Assembly: GCA_013397435.1 (NCBI GenBank)
Contig: VZRG01000202.1
Span: 62,001-126,000, forward strand
Length of the DNA stretch: 64,000 bases
Origin: Erythrocercus mccallii
Taxonomy: Eukaryota > Chordata > Aves > Passeriformes > Dicruridae
Direction of reading: 5' to 3'
Part shown: one piece after another, positions 27,204 through 38,600 of the stretch
How positions within the stretch are numbered: the stretch's first letter is position 1
How the letters are laid out: the number at the start of each line of letters is the position of its first letter
Notes under the pieces: model-generated
Told to the model about the DNA's origin: nothing
The model's database searches: none
What the model saw: only the letters and a program-made list of their open reading frames with translations
Position numbers and translations under genes: made by a program

Positions 27204-28015
27204 CGTGATCGCGGCGCTGCACCAAACCCCTCTCTCTCTTGTATTTTCTTCTTCCTGCGGTTTGCAAATAAATCCAGCCCTAAAGCAAAAAAAAAATTCT
27301 TTTCCAAACTCTGCTTTAGTCCAACTTGCAAATTAGCGTAAGAATGATCACCATATAAAAAAAAAAAACTCCAGAGAAAGTTAGGTGCCTCTCCCCAGAT
27401 CGATTATAAATACTTGTGTGCGTGTATATACTATAATAATAATCAAAACACCTCTCCGGATCGGGGTGGGTTTTCTTTGCTCCTCAAAAGAGACCACTCA
27501 GTCTTACACACACACTTTACTTTTTTTTCCTCAATGAACAGGAGGCCGAATCGCCAATACCAAGTCACTTTTTTTGTTGCTGTTGCAAATTGATCAAGAG
27601 GAAAGGGAAAAGCCAAAGAAAACAAAATAAGGTGGATCTAAAACAAAATCCCAGAGCTTTCTTCCACTGAGCTCCTCCAAAAAAGCAGCTTGTGCAATGT
27701 AGCCGTTCTGCTGAGAAGCTGCTTGCTGCAGGCTCCTCTCCCCTCTCTCCCTCTTAGCTTTCTCGCTCCCTCTGCGAGCGTGTGTGTTGCAGGCAGTTCT
27801 GTGGTTTGCAATCGGGGGGGTGTTTTGGGAGCGCAGCGGATTTGTGGTGGTAGTTGTGTGTTTGGAGGAGGTGGAGGAGGAGGAGGAAGATTTGAGATCT
27901 GAGCTGGAGGGGCTCGGCGTTTTTCTGCTCGCTCTCTCTCTCCCTCTCTCTCTTTTTCTTTCCGGAGGAGGTAGGGTGATCTCTCTGCAAAAGCAGCAGT
28001 AAATGGCGTCATGTG
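27204..28015 (-). other. SPRY2: SPRY2 non-coding exon 1 (approximate)
   Basis: The best splice donor on the minus strand between the promoter and the coding exon is GATCACG/GTGAGAG, ending the exon at 27204. The upstream limit is a guess: a TATA-like GATATATCC and a CCAAT box lie at 28.04-28.08 kb, so transcription could begin near 28015. The exon would contain a (GA)n-rich purine tract at about 27930-27960 (transcript strand) and CCTCCT repeats at 27868-27890. At ~800 nt this is longer than I would expect, so the start may lie nearer to the donor, or another donor may be used. Confidence 0.4.
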
Positions 28016-28090
28016 GATCTGAGGAGGAACAGAGCAGTTGTTGTCCCAGAGGATATATCGCATCCGGTCCCAGCTCATTGGCTCTGCGGG
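28000..28090 (-). promoter_or_regulatory. SPRY2: Candidate SPRY2 core promoter elements
   Basis: Read on the minus strand, an AGCCAATGAG CCAAT box (about 28073-28082) is followed by GATATATCC (about 28051-28059), then by ATGACGCCAT (about 28003-28012), which combines a CRE half-site with a YY1-like core. The order and spacing suit a promoter firing toward SPRY2 at the edge of the CpG island. A transcription start has not been demonstrated; CpG-island promoters often use several starts. Confidence 0.4.
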
Positions 28091-28800
28091 GCTACATTCA
28101 CTGGCGCTCCCAGCGCCCTGCCAGCATTCTGAGCTGCGGGAGGCATGCAAAGGGGCAGCGCTGCCGCCGCCAGTCCGGCCCCGGCCCCGGCCCCGGCCCC
28201 GGCCCCGGCCCCGGCCCCGGCCCCGGCCGCGGCGCTCCGTGCGCCGCGCGGGGCGAGCGGCAGCCGCGCTCCCGGGGCCTCGCCGCAGCCTGTGCTCACG
28301 GGAGGCTGCTCCGTGCGCCGTCTCACGCCGCTCGGGGTTGCTTTTGTGCTCGTGTATTTACTCAGAGGCAGGCGGCGATAGATTTGCAGGGAAACCGAGG
28401 GGCACTCGCTTCTCGCGGGGAGAAAGCCGCGCTCTCCCCGCCGCTGCTGGCGTTCGCGAGACCCGTGTCCAAAGTACTTTCCATTGCCTCCCACCCGTTT
28501 TTCTTAACCGAGTGGAATAAAAGTTTACACTTTCCGTCCCTCCCCTCCCCCGCTTCGCCCTCTGCAGCCGCCGGTCGCCGGCCGCGCAGGGAGCAGGAAG
28601 GGTGATTACTTGGGGCATTGTCCGCGGATTAATGCGATTAGGCGGCGCGGAGGGCGCCCCCGTGCCCGGGCGGGAGCGCGGAGCGGAGCGCGGAGCGGGT
28701 GTCAGGTCCCGTCGCCTCGGGCGCCTGCCCGCGGGGTGCGCCGCGTCCCTGGCACCAGAGGGGTCCCCTCGCCTGTGCGGGGGGGGCCTGGAGGTGTGGG
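28060..28800. promoter_or_regulatory. Main CpG island upstream of SPRY2
   Basis: Very GC-rich sequence dense in CG dinucleotides inside an otherwise AT-rich window. It immediately precedes the predicted SPRY2 first exon and contains the GGCCCC repeat. Many overlapping open frames in all six frames are a by-product of the base composition. Nothing here looks protein-coding. Confidence 0.75.
28177..28228. repeat. (GGCCCC)8.7 perfect hexanucleotide repeat
   Basis: Fifty-two uninterrupted bases of GGCCCC units. On the SPRY2 sense (minus) strand this reads GGGGCC, able to form G-quadruplexes. It sits roughly 160-210 bp upstream of the guessed transcription start. Its six-frame translations (GP, AP and GA dipeptide runs) are artefacts of the repeat. 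Confidence 0.95.
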
Positions 28801-29439
28801 GTTTTTTTCTAATAAGTTGAAAAACCTCCTCCCGGCCTCTCCAACTTTATTTTAGGCAGCTGCCATTCGTGCGGGGGACACGGTCTGCGAGCAGCTCGCG
28901 AACACGACTGTTTGTCTTCTGGGCGTTTCCTGACACGGCCACAGCTCGGTCCCTTTGGTACGAGCTGGAAGCACTGACGGGGCCACTGTGGCTGGTTTTA
29001 CGCGGGCATCTTGCGCCGACACGTATCTGTACGCGCACCCCTGTCCCCAGGCAGGCATGCACCGAGCACGAATGTTCCCGTGTCACGTGTGGCGCCGCTT
29101 AAAATACACACCGTGTGTAAGGCAGTAATCGCTGCGCTATTCACATCGACAACCCTCGGTGCAAAGCGCCAACCAGCCCTTTACTCGAGATTTCGCAGGC
29201 ACTTCCTCTCCTACACCTGCTGGTCACAGCTCTGTGGAGGGAGTGGTCATTCCCCATAAAAACGTGTAAATAAGGAGGGCTGTGTCTCACATGGACGGCC
29301 TTCGGGTTTTCGTGCTTTTGTACGCAAGTATCCGTTCTTCCACAGTAATATTCTGAACCTGCAAGCTAGTTTCCATGCTCGGGTGACAGTAAGTTCAGCC
29401 GGAGTAAACGGGGCTGGCTCCTCTCAAGCGGGTTCCATA

Positions 29440-29810
29440 TCACCTTGGCCCGCACAGAACTGCTGCAGCCCGGCCGTCCGTCCCCTCCCCACCCTGTTCG
29501 ACCCCCGGCCCCGCAGACGGAGCGCTCTCCTGCCGGGGCGGGGGCTGCCCCCTCGGCTGGAGCCGCAGCCCGGTGGGGCTGGGTTACCCTCGGGGCTCCG
29601 GGGAGCGGCGGCGGCGCGGCCGCTCTCCCCAGCAGAGGGAGCGCGGCGCCGGGGCGGGGGGCGGCGGGTCAGGGCGGCTCCGCGGGGGCAGCAGCCCCGG
29701 CGCCGGGCAGCGCCGGAGGGAGCGGCGGGCCTGCCCCGAGCTTCCCCGCGGGAGGGGGCACCCAGCGGCCTGGCGTCTGTATGAGGATGCGCCGGGCAGC
29801 GACATGAGCA
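29440..29810. promoter_or_regulatory. Second CpG island, upstream of SPRY2
   Basis: A sharply bounded GC-rich block dense in CG dinucleotides, about 1.4 kb beyond the main island. It could be an upstream promoter of SPRY2 or the start of a divergent plus-strand transcript: a good donor (ATGG/GTAAGG) occurs at 30021. No recognisable protein is encoded; the 150-codon plus-strand frame begins in the GC-rich block and shows no known domain. Confidence 0.6.
29629..29643 (+). promoter_or_regulatory. CTCF-like motif, forward orientation
   Basis: CCAGCAGAGGGAGCG matches the CTCF core CCASYAGRKGGCRS at all but one position (A for C at position 12, a commonly tolerated change). It lies inside the second CpG island. 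Occupancy is not known. Confidence 0.5.
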
Positions 29811-30739
29811 TTCTCGGAGATGAGCCTTGTGCGTGGGCTGCGCGCTCTGTGTCAGTAAAGCAATCCACGGTGTTCAGCTGTGAGAGACAAGAATGGGTTA
29901 AAATATCCGGGAAACAGAAAACACAATATTCCCCTCACTTCAGAAAGACAAAAATCACTTCCTCCCACATAGCAAAGTCAAAAATAGTTAAAGAACTTTT
30001 TGTGCAAACCTATGCACATGGGTAAGGTCTGTTAAATTATTTATCATCGTTTATATTGAGCACATAAATAGTGTTTTAAACTGGAAAGTTCATAATACCA
30101 TTTTTAAATCCGTCGGTCAGTGGTGCAATCATCAATTCCCACGCCAGTTCTCAACTACAGGTGTATACACTTAATACAGAGACTAGTTTAAAAGACATCT
30201 GAAAACAGTGAAGCTATTTTTATTCACAGAGCTAGTCGTGTGCAAAATGGTGAAGCATCACTGTCTTACAGCTCAAAAAAAAAAAAAATTTGAAAAAGCG
30301 CCAAAAATAAAGCCAACAAAACCCCCGAAAATACAGCAGCCTGGTACTGATGAGTTTGAAAGAGAAGCTTACGACTTGCAAAGATTTGTGTGTTAACTGG
30401 CACAAAGGTAAACAATAAATAGTGCACAAATCTGCAAAAAATTAAGTGTGGTCTTTTTTGTGCATGTGCTTGTGTGTCTTCATGTTGAAATCTTGACGCT
30501 GATTTCTCAGATTTTTAATCTGATGGTACCTTGGAAACAGTTTTTGGAACATATCACTCACATTTCACTCACATTTCTTGTGGAGAGTGGCTTGATGCAT
30601 GTGATTATGTTTCCCCTAGTGGTTTGCTCTAACCACTGCATCATCTTTTTTTTCTTTTTTTTTTTTTCTTTTAGCCCAAGCACACCTTGTTTTTCGAGGT
30701 GAAGTTCTTGGGTTTATTCTCAGCAGAGAAATGTAACTG

Positions 30740-30777
<38 letters not shown>

Positions 30778-32598
30778 TACACACCAACATACACGTATAT
30801 TTATATGTGTATATGTGTCTATTTATATTTATTTATATGTGTATATGTGTATAGGTGCTGTATGTTCACGATATATTTGAATAGTAGCAGTTACAGTGGC
30901 TTCAGGTGAAAAATGAGGCATATACATTTGAAAAGTGTATCACATGGCACACAACCATCTGAAATAGCTGAAACTTTTCTGCTTCATCCTGACTTTGTCC
31001 CACAAGTTTTTACTTGATTAGATTTTCAGACCAGAACCTGAAAACACGTGGATTCCCCCTCTACTTTGAAAAGGGAGGGAAGTTCATTCATAAGGAATTT
31101 TTCCTGCAAGGGAACGCAAGTGCAGTACTTTGCTGACTTTGAGAACATTTCATGCATTATCTCATGAGTTAATGCAGTGATATGGGAATATTCATTCTGC
31201 ACATCCTAAAAGGACTAAGTTTGGCTGCACATTGCTTCTTATGCCCAGAAGTTCCATCAAAACTTAAACCTTTAATTGATTTTCTTCCAGATTTGTGACT
31301 CTGAATAAGCTAAAGTACATAAAGGAATTATAGAGCTTTTTAAATTGCAAAGCTTTTTTGCCTACTCTGGTACTTCATTGAGCTTCTCAGGGCAAATTGT
31401 AGAGAGAAACAGAGAAGTCAAATACACTTGCACTGTAAACAGCTGGATGTATTTATAATGAAAATTAGGTCCTTGACTCTGTACTGATAGGTTTGCTTTT
31501 TCAATTTTTGTTGTAGTTTACCTGAAGGAAATCCTGGAATTCTTTTCCCTGAGAAGAGGGGGGAAATGAACATTGCGTTCTAGGACTGCAGTCTTGTGGG
31601 ACAAGGATCAGCACTGTTACGTGTGAAAGAACTGACACCTGCCACTCTGGTTGGGAATGCACAAGCTCTGCAGCTGCTCAGAGATTTAGTCTACTGCTTT
31701 TAGTGATGCCCAGATCTTCTCTGACTAAACTACTGTTCTCAGATCTAGCTCATGATAGACACCTTCCTTAAAGGCAATATAGGTAAGATCATGTGTAACT
31801 TTATCCCATCCAGTGATTGCCCCAGTATACAGAGGGACAGTTGCCAGAAGGCTATTTTCTTGTTGAATACCAAATATACTTATGTAAACTTAAAGAATAA
31901 ACAAATCCTTTTCCTGATCCTTCTGAAATTATACTGGATACATACATTTAGTACTTGTAATATAATGTAGAACTTCTGCATGTAAATTTTTCTAATAAAG
32001 CTAGTATGCTCTTTGATGTGTCATTCAATGTTACTTGGTTATATTTGTGTCCTTGATAAAATCAGCATTTGGTTTTTTGAATTCAACTTTATAAATCTTT
32101 CTAGCTTATACAATGCATTTTGTAATTAATTCTCTCTTCTCAAATACCTTGAGACAAAATGTTCATAGGTGGGACAATTTGGTGTGGATTGGGACTAAGT
32201 GAAGTTTATTTGCTAAACTGGTATTATAGTAGGGGTTTTATGGTGCATATGGTGTATTTGTTTTTTGGTAGGGTATTCCTCATAATATTTTTGATTTCTT
32301 TGGTAGAATTAATCATGAGAATGACAGCACAGACAGGCCTTGTCTGTTAGTATTTTAAGCACTGCACTTTCTAGATTCATTCAGTTAGAGGCTAGATAAC
32401 ACTGGACTTGACTATACTAGAATTTTATGCAAAATCAACTGATTGCCTATTAAAATGTTAATAAGTGCTAGTTTGGGAATTCCCAAAATATTTTGTAGCA
32501 GGATGCAGACATTTATATATTGACCTGGGATTAAAGTCACACAGAAGAAATGGAAGAGGTCAATGTTAGAAGTTATGGGAAATTTGGAAGACGGTTTT
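29811..32598. other. Intergenic, no gene seen
   Basis: AT-rich sequence beyond the second CpG island. It contains the candidate donor at 30021 and the TA repeat cluster at 30741-30850. No protein-like open frame was recognised. Confidence 0.55.
30741..30774. repeat. (TA)17 dinucleotide repeat
   Basis: A pure 34-bp TA run followed by about 75 bp of TA/TG-rich sequence in which the segment TTTATATGTGTATATGTGT occurs twice (30800-30818 and 30832-30850). A likely variable microsatellite cluster. Confidence 0.95.
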
Positions 32599-32665
32599 TT
32601 TGAAGAGACTTATCACATCTCTGCTGTGGTTTGCAGCAGTAGAGATGTGATAAGTAGTTTTCAAA
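32599..32665. ncRNA. MicroRNA-precursor-like hairpin (candidate)
   Basis: A 15-bp perfect stem (arms 32608-32622 ACTTATCACATCTCT and 32641-32655 AGAGATGTGATAAGT) continues after a 3-nt bulge into GCTG/CAGC, closed by a 7-nt loop TGGTTTG. Outward, a 3/4-nt internal loop is followed by TTTGAA/TTCAAA. That gives about 25 pairs in 67 nt, the size and shape of a pre-miRNA. Both strands can fold this way, so the strand is undetermined. I do not recognise the arms as a known miRNA. A palindromic mobile-element remnant is the main alternative. Confidence 0.4.
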
Positions 32666-33454
32666 TTTCTTCAGTCTGTAGACTTTTTCTATGCTTTAGA
32701 AGAGGAAAAAAAAAACATAGGGGAAGCACAGACTTTTTTAGAAAATTGTAAATTATGAGACCTCCCATTTAGAAGCGGTCCATAGGAATTCACAGATCAT
32801 AGTTAGAAAACCACTGATGTAGAGATACCTGAACTAGCTCTAAACTGCAATGTAGTAGAAAGGTAAATTAATATCTTGAGTACTGTGAGCAGTGGAGTTG
32901 GAAGAAGCCTCCTCTTCTCAGAAGTGCGAGATAGCCTGCATGCTATGATGGCCACTCTGCTAAACATACTCCTAGAGAATAGCAATTGGTAGCATAAATC
33001 TTGAAAGTCAGTCAAAGCATATGTACAAGTCAGACTTACAGATTTTGCTGGAAACAAAAGAAAGCAGACTGAGCAAATATTTAAAAAAAAAGTATCATGT
33101 TTATTCTATTTACTGAGATTATTTTTGTTTTTCTCAGTTGTGAAAGACTTGTGTTCATCTGAATACAAGCACATCATGAAAGCAGAGGTGATGTATGCAG
33201 AACAGAATAATTTCCTGGAAACTAATGAATTTTGCACAAAAAGGAAAATAAAAACTGGTGTTTCCCATAATTTGTCTGAAAATCAGAACACAATAAAAAT
33301 AGAATACTGATTATATGGTTACATCAATTAAAAAAATATTTAAAATTGTGAAATACCCTGATCCTGCTGTCAGATCTGTACTGTCTTTTTTTTCCTGATT
33401 ATAATAGCAATATCAATGACAATAATTAAAATGCTGGATATTCTACCAGTTTTC

Positions 33455-33606
33455 TCCACAGATCTCAAACTAGTTTTCAGGAGATGCCACTGCCCATTTT
33501 AGAGGTGAGAAAAATCAGGGAAGAAAGAGGTAATTGATCTCAAAAGCAAAAACTAGGACTCTCAGGTCTCAGTCCAGTCTCTGTGCTGTGTACATGCTGC
33601 TTCCCA
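33455..33606 (+). mobile_element. MIR-like SINE
   Basis: The order CCCATTTTAGAGGTGAGAAAA, GGAAGAAAGAGGTAATTGATCTC, AACTAGGACTCTCAGGTCTC and CAGTCCAGTCTCTGTGCTGTG follows the MIR consensus (CCCATTTTACAGATGAGGAAA, AGAGAGGTTAAGTGACTTG, CAGGTCTCCTGACTCCCAGTCCAGTGCTCT). Identity is low, as expected for an ancient element. Confidence 0.55.
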
Positions 33607-35289
33607 TGGATGCCCAAGGTGTTAATTTCCTTCTGATCTGCAGAGTCTTTCTGCACAACCAAAATTTCAGAATCTGTGTCTCATAGTATCAGAACACGTT
33701 AAAAAACTATGAACTGTTAGACAATTATCTTACTTTGAGAGGGAAGAGGACAAAATGTTTTATTATCTAAACAAAGTTATCTCTGCAGGAGCATCCACTC
33801 CCACCCCTTGATTAAAGAGTTCCTCTAAACTTCCATCTCTGCATCTGGTGTAGTTACTCCTATCCTATTTGTGGGTTTTAATCATCTTTTCCTGTATTTT
33901 AAGCAGGTCTATTACTTTCAAAAGTCCTATAGATACAAAGGCAGAAATTAACAGACAAGCTAAATCTTGGAGCTATTCCTCCTAAATAAGCCCCTGACTC
34001 CTTCTGGAGCCTGCGTGAAAGTCTTATGTGGTCCAGGCCAGGGAGAGAATCCAGCTGTCCAGAGCAGCTCCAAGGATGGTGTTCTAATTAATGAAAGTTA
34101 AAGGAAGCATTGGAAATTGCGTTAGAGACATAGACAATAAATCCACTGCATCTGACAGCAAGCTTGCAAAATAAGCCCACTGGAAAACTTCCTTCATTCT
34201 TGAGGTTAAGTGTTTAAACCATTTAACATATTTTAAGTTTTCTTATTGTTGCTTACTCATAGCGCAATTCAAATTGGCATAAATTATATCCAGTTCTGTT
34301 GGTTTACGTTGTGTCAAAGCAGTTGTGTTTTCCAAAGTATGTGCTGTTCAATTTCCATTTTCTTTCTTAGCTCTGTAGATTTGTTTTCTCCACAGGGACA
34401 CAAATTATGGCTCTATAAAATCCGTTTTAGCTAGGGAAATTTCTGTTAACGCCTTATTCAAAATCCCAATGTAGACAATAGAAATAAAGGCAACAGCCTT
34501 TATTTAGTTGACTAGCTTTTGCATCAGGTAAAGTTTGATTTCTATGAAGACAAAGTCTTTGCAGAGTTAGAGAATATATGGAAGTATGTGTCTAAATTAG
34601 ACGGTCAATATGTAAAATTATATGTACAGATAGTAGATGCTGGGCCACAGCCCGGACTAGTAGTAGTACTTTCAAGTTTGATCCAAGCTGGAGCTTAAGC
34701 TGCACAGGCAAAATCTTCATTCAGCCCAACTTCAGACCCAAGGATTTTTTCTGCAGTAAAAAGGACTAGGAGAGGGAAAGCATTTTCTCTGTGGCGAGAG
34801 AGCGGCAGGAGGGATGAGAGCTGCCTTTCGCTGAGACCCTCTCGGATTTAGCATTGCAGAAGCTGGTTCTGAAGGCAAGTCAATGAAATAGAAACGGGAA
34901 TTTCCTCCGCTCTCCTTCCTGCTTCTGTCTTTGCCTGTCTCACCTTTTGAGAACCTGATTTGTATTTGTATACATGCGTGTGATCCCTATTTCATTGTTT
35001 GCCTTTTCACACAAGCACTTTCACCTACATCCCCCTCCCCTCCCTTCCTCTCATTTGGCAGCCAGTTGGGCTTCTTCCTGCCTTGAATACCACATTCCCT
35101 GGTTATTCAAGCTCAGTCATTAGCACCCTGTCCCCCCACTGAAATTATGAATGAAAAGCCTTGTTGTTCTTTACAAATAACTCGGGCTTCCTCAGTCAGT
35201 CAAATTCAAATGGCAGTGACTGCCAGACAAAGCGCCTGTATGATGGACAGTCCTCTCAGCAAGCCGTCAAGGCACACAGGAAGTTTTTA
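33607..35289. other. Intergenic, no gene seen
   Basis: AT-rich at first, becoming less so toward the isolated CpG island. The last 250 bp (from about 35040) are less repetitive and could belong to the same regulatory element as the island. Confidence 0.5.
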
Positions 35290-35620
35290 AAGGCACAATC
35301 TAGGTAGCGCCGCCTGGGCGTTCCTCCCCCGGGCGCGGGATGGGGAGCGGGGCTGGGGCAGGGGCTGAGGCTGGGATGTGGGGCAGCCGCTGCCCTCCAG
35401 CGCCGGCAGCTCGGGGCCGGCCGGGCGGCACGGCCTGCACCTTGTCCCGGCGGGGCCGGGGCCGAGCGCGGCGGGGGCGGCGGGCTCGGAGCGGCGGCAC
35501 AGCCCCCCGCCGCCCGCACATTGTTCGCCGGCCCCTTTCACAACGGGGGAAAAGGTAATTGACAGCCCCATTGTCCGCCCCGGCCCCCCGCGGCTTTAAA
35601 ACACTCCGGGGCCCCAGTCA
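35290..35620. promoter_or_regulatory. Isolated CpG island in gene desert
   Basis: About 330 bp of very GC-rich, CG-dense sequence with AT-rich DNA on both sides and no gene nearby. It includes SOX-type ATTGTT/ATTGTC cores (around 35519 and 35570), a TAATTGACAG homeobox/TALE-like site (about 35557) and a TTTAAA box near 35595. A plus-strand donor (AAAAG/GTAATT) occurs at 35555. Promoter of an unannotated long non-coding RNA and a developmental enhancer are both possible. The short open frames in it are composition effects. Confidence 0.5.
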
Positions 35621-38600
35621 CACGTTGTCAATGGGAGCTGTCGGAGGTGACGAGTGAAGAAGGGCTGCTCAGGAAACAGTTTGAGCCCTTCAAGTGGACA
35701 GGCCTCAGTGACTTCTCCGGCACTCCGGTTGCCACAGGCAGCCCCTTCAAAAATAACCTTAAAGCAATAAATCATACACGTTTCCTGCACTATACAAGGA
35801 ACAGCTGGTTATTTTTCTGCACTTCCCCACCCCCCCCTTCCCGCCCCCGCCTTTTCTTTTAAGCCTAAAAATTATTTAAGCACAGGAAATCAAACATGTC
35901 AAAATTTGGCAAAGCAGTTTGGGTGATTTAGCAGTTACAACACTTCTTTCTCTATTAGCCAATCCTTGGGCTTTGGCTTTTTATCTCCTCGTTTGCACCG
36001 GTTTCTGCATCTGCTCCAATGGGAGTAACTCAACAGGGTAACTCATCCCTTGTCCTTCCTTACAGCAAGGGAAGTGATCTGCGTGGTTTGCGTGATTCTC
36101 CTCTTTCACGGGAGCTCTGTACCCTGGAGTTCAGAAAATGTCATGGACTTAGCTCATCGATTTATTTAGGGAACAGAAACCCTGAACCTGAGAATTATTG
36201 ATGTGTCTCATCATAGGCAAGTCTGTAACTCTCTACTTAGTGCCCTTAACTATCTGATGCAGGCAGTATTGATGCATCACCACGCATGATACATCACATA
36301 GGATGTGTGTGCATAATAATGTGTTAGATGCATTAAATTTTAAATACAAATACAGCTTTTTCTCCTAAGGCCTCTGTAACCTCAGACACTGTTGCTGCAG
36401 CTGAAACCACACGGGCCAACATTTGTGTTTGCAGCAACCCTCTTTAGGAGCCCACCTGCCTGGATCTGATTTCAGCCTTGGAGCTGTCATTTCCTGCCAT
36501 CACACGAGGTAGTTAGTGCATGCTAACTAACTAAAATCCAGATCTGTTAGACTTAGTGTTGCCGTTTAGTAATGTCCAATTCTGCCAATACATTCAGTGC
36601 TGGAACTGATGATGATACACTTAGGAAATAAAAAGCAGGGGTCAAATATTCTTTGCAATGTTCTGTAATGTCTGTGCACTGTGACTAAAACATTGTATTC
36701 TAGCCAAAAATGTAACTCTTAAAAAAAACCTGACAGAAAAGCCGAAAGATGAAGTAAGGAGAAAATCAAACTTTTGTGGAGATTTGGATCTGTGAAAATC
36801 AGACCAAAAAAGAAAGAACTAGCTAATGTGCAGCAGCTTTAAATTCTCTTAGATATTCTTATTTCTTTATCATGATGCCTATTAACAATATATAAAAATA
36901 AAAGGGTATAAGGCCTTAAGGGTGGCCAGAGAGTATTTAATTGAAAAACATGATCATGAGAAAGGAGGTGTGTGGCAGCAGGTTTAAGTGATCTGCACAG
37001 TTCACTTTGTGACATTAACCCATCCATTGAACAGCATTGCACTGGTAGGTCAGGCCATGGGAAGGAAGATTTGCATCTTTTAAAATTTTTTTTGAGTATT
37101 GTTACTGTCTGTCTTTCACTTGCAATATGATATGTTTGTATGTCTGTTAATATAATTTTGTCTCCTTGTAGGTGTAGTTTCAGTTCATCTATCCGCAGCA
37201 CATTTCTGGCATAGTTTAAAGTCTAAGGTAACACAGACTTGCTAAATGCCCGAGACTAGTTTACAGGCAATTTTAGCCAAACCTTACAGCATGCTGTAAG
37301 ACATGGCCCTTCTAAATATCTTTTGAAATCTTATGGGAGTAAAAGCTGTTCAAAACCTCAGACCAGATGCTTTGGTAGGATCCAGCCTTTAGCTTGCAAA
37401 TTACTCCAGGCAAGGATCTCCTTCCTGTTTGGCAACTTCCTAGAACACTTTTGCAGCCGGATACATAAACTGCTTATTATGTTGAGGAGGAGATACTCAT
37501 CTGGGGTGATTTACCATTACTCACTTTCATCCTCTGAGAATCCAGCACCATATGGAAGTCAGAGGTTATCCACGTCCTGCAAAGGGAACCCATGATGGAA
37601 AACTTTTGCTGTAAAAACCTGTTTTCTGACTTTCCTTTAATGTGACCAAGAATTACATATTCTCATATGTCATGTTATACCAAGTAACCTAAAATCTGCT
37701 GACACAGTGAATATAGAAATATTTTGCTGTTAAAATGAATGGCATTTGAGAACCTGCCACCTTGGGGGTTTTGAGGTGTGCCGGTTGTGCTGGGGAGCAG
37801 TATAAAAATGCTCAGTTAACAAGTTTGCCATTGCCTTTGCCCAGCAGTGCAAAATAATTGCTTATCCACCATTAGATCAGTGGAGAAAAAGAATTCCACA
37901 ACCAAATAATAATTAGGACCAAAACCTCTGCTGTTCATTGACCTACATGTAGAAGAGCACTTGAAAAGCCATTACAGAATATGTATGCTTATTACCTAGC
38001 AGAGCTGAATCCTTCACGTCTCAATTCTTACTATTTCTTTGGGTAGGCAGAAGAAAAAATCCAGTGTTTTGGAACACTGCTGGTAGAGAAAGTTGATGTC
38101 ACTACTTTCCTGACAGGCTTTTCCTACTTAGCTAAGCTCATTTTTAATGGGAGATGAGAAGCAAGTATGACAAATATTTTTCTTCCAATGTACAAACAGT
38201 CTGTGAGCTAAGGCTGTGAATCTTGCCATATGAAAAAGTGACATCAAGATGGCAAGAAAGCTGATGTGCTGAAAGAGGAGTGACAGCAAGGCTGACAGCG
38301 AAGCTTAACTGGGCAGTCAAGTGTGAAGAAAGTGCAGCTGGACAGGTGTCTGTAGATGACAAGATGGGAGCAAAAAGTGCTAAGAACTAGTAACTGTCTG
38401 AAGTGGGGATCCATTTAATTTATTTATATATTTATTTATATTTTTATTGCTTGCCTTATTGCCCTGGAGAACCATGCATTTTCTCTGGATTGCGGTGAGG
38501 AAACTGTTCTTGCTTTTACTTTGCCTTTGCCTCAGTCTTGCAGTCGCTCTCCCTTAACACTTGTTGTGAAATCCAGACTCTAATAAAGTCAAAGGGAGTT

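Noticed and set aside
28003..28605. Long overlapping open frames on both strands (up to 200 codons) with Gly-Pro, Ala-Pro and Gly-Ala runs
   Set aside because: They are produced by the GGCCCC repeat and the high GC content, with open frames in several phases at once and no protein-like sequence.
29383..30025. 133- and 150-codon plus-strand frames
   Set aside because: They begin in a CpG island where stop codons are rare; the sequence is Arg/Gly/Ala/Pro-rich without a domain and overlaps frames on the other strand.
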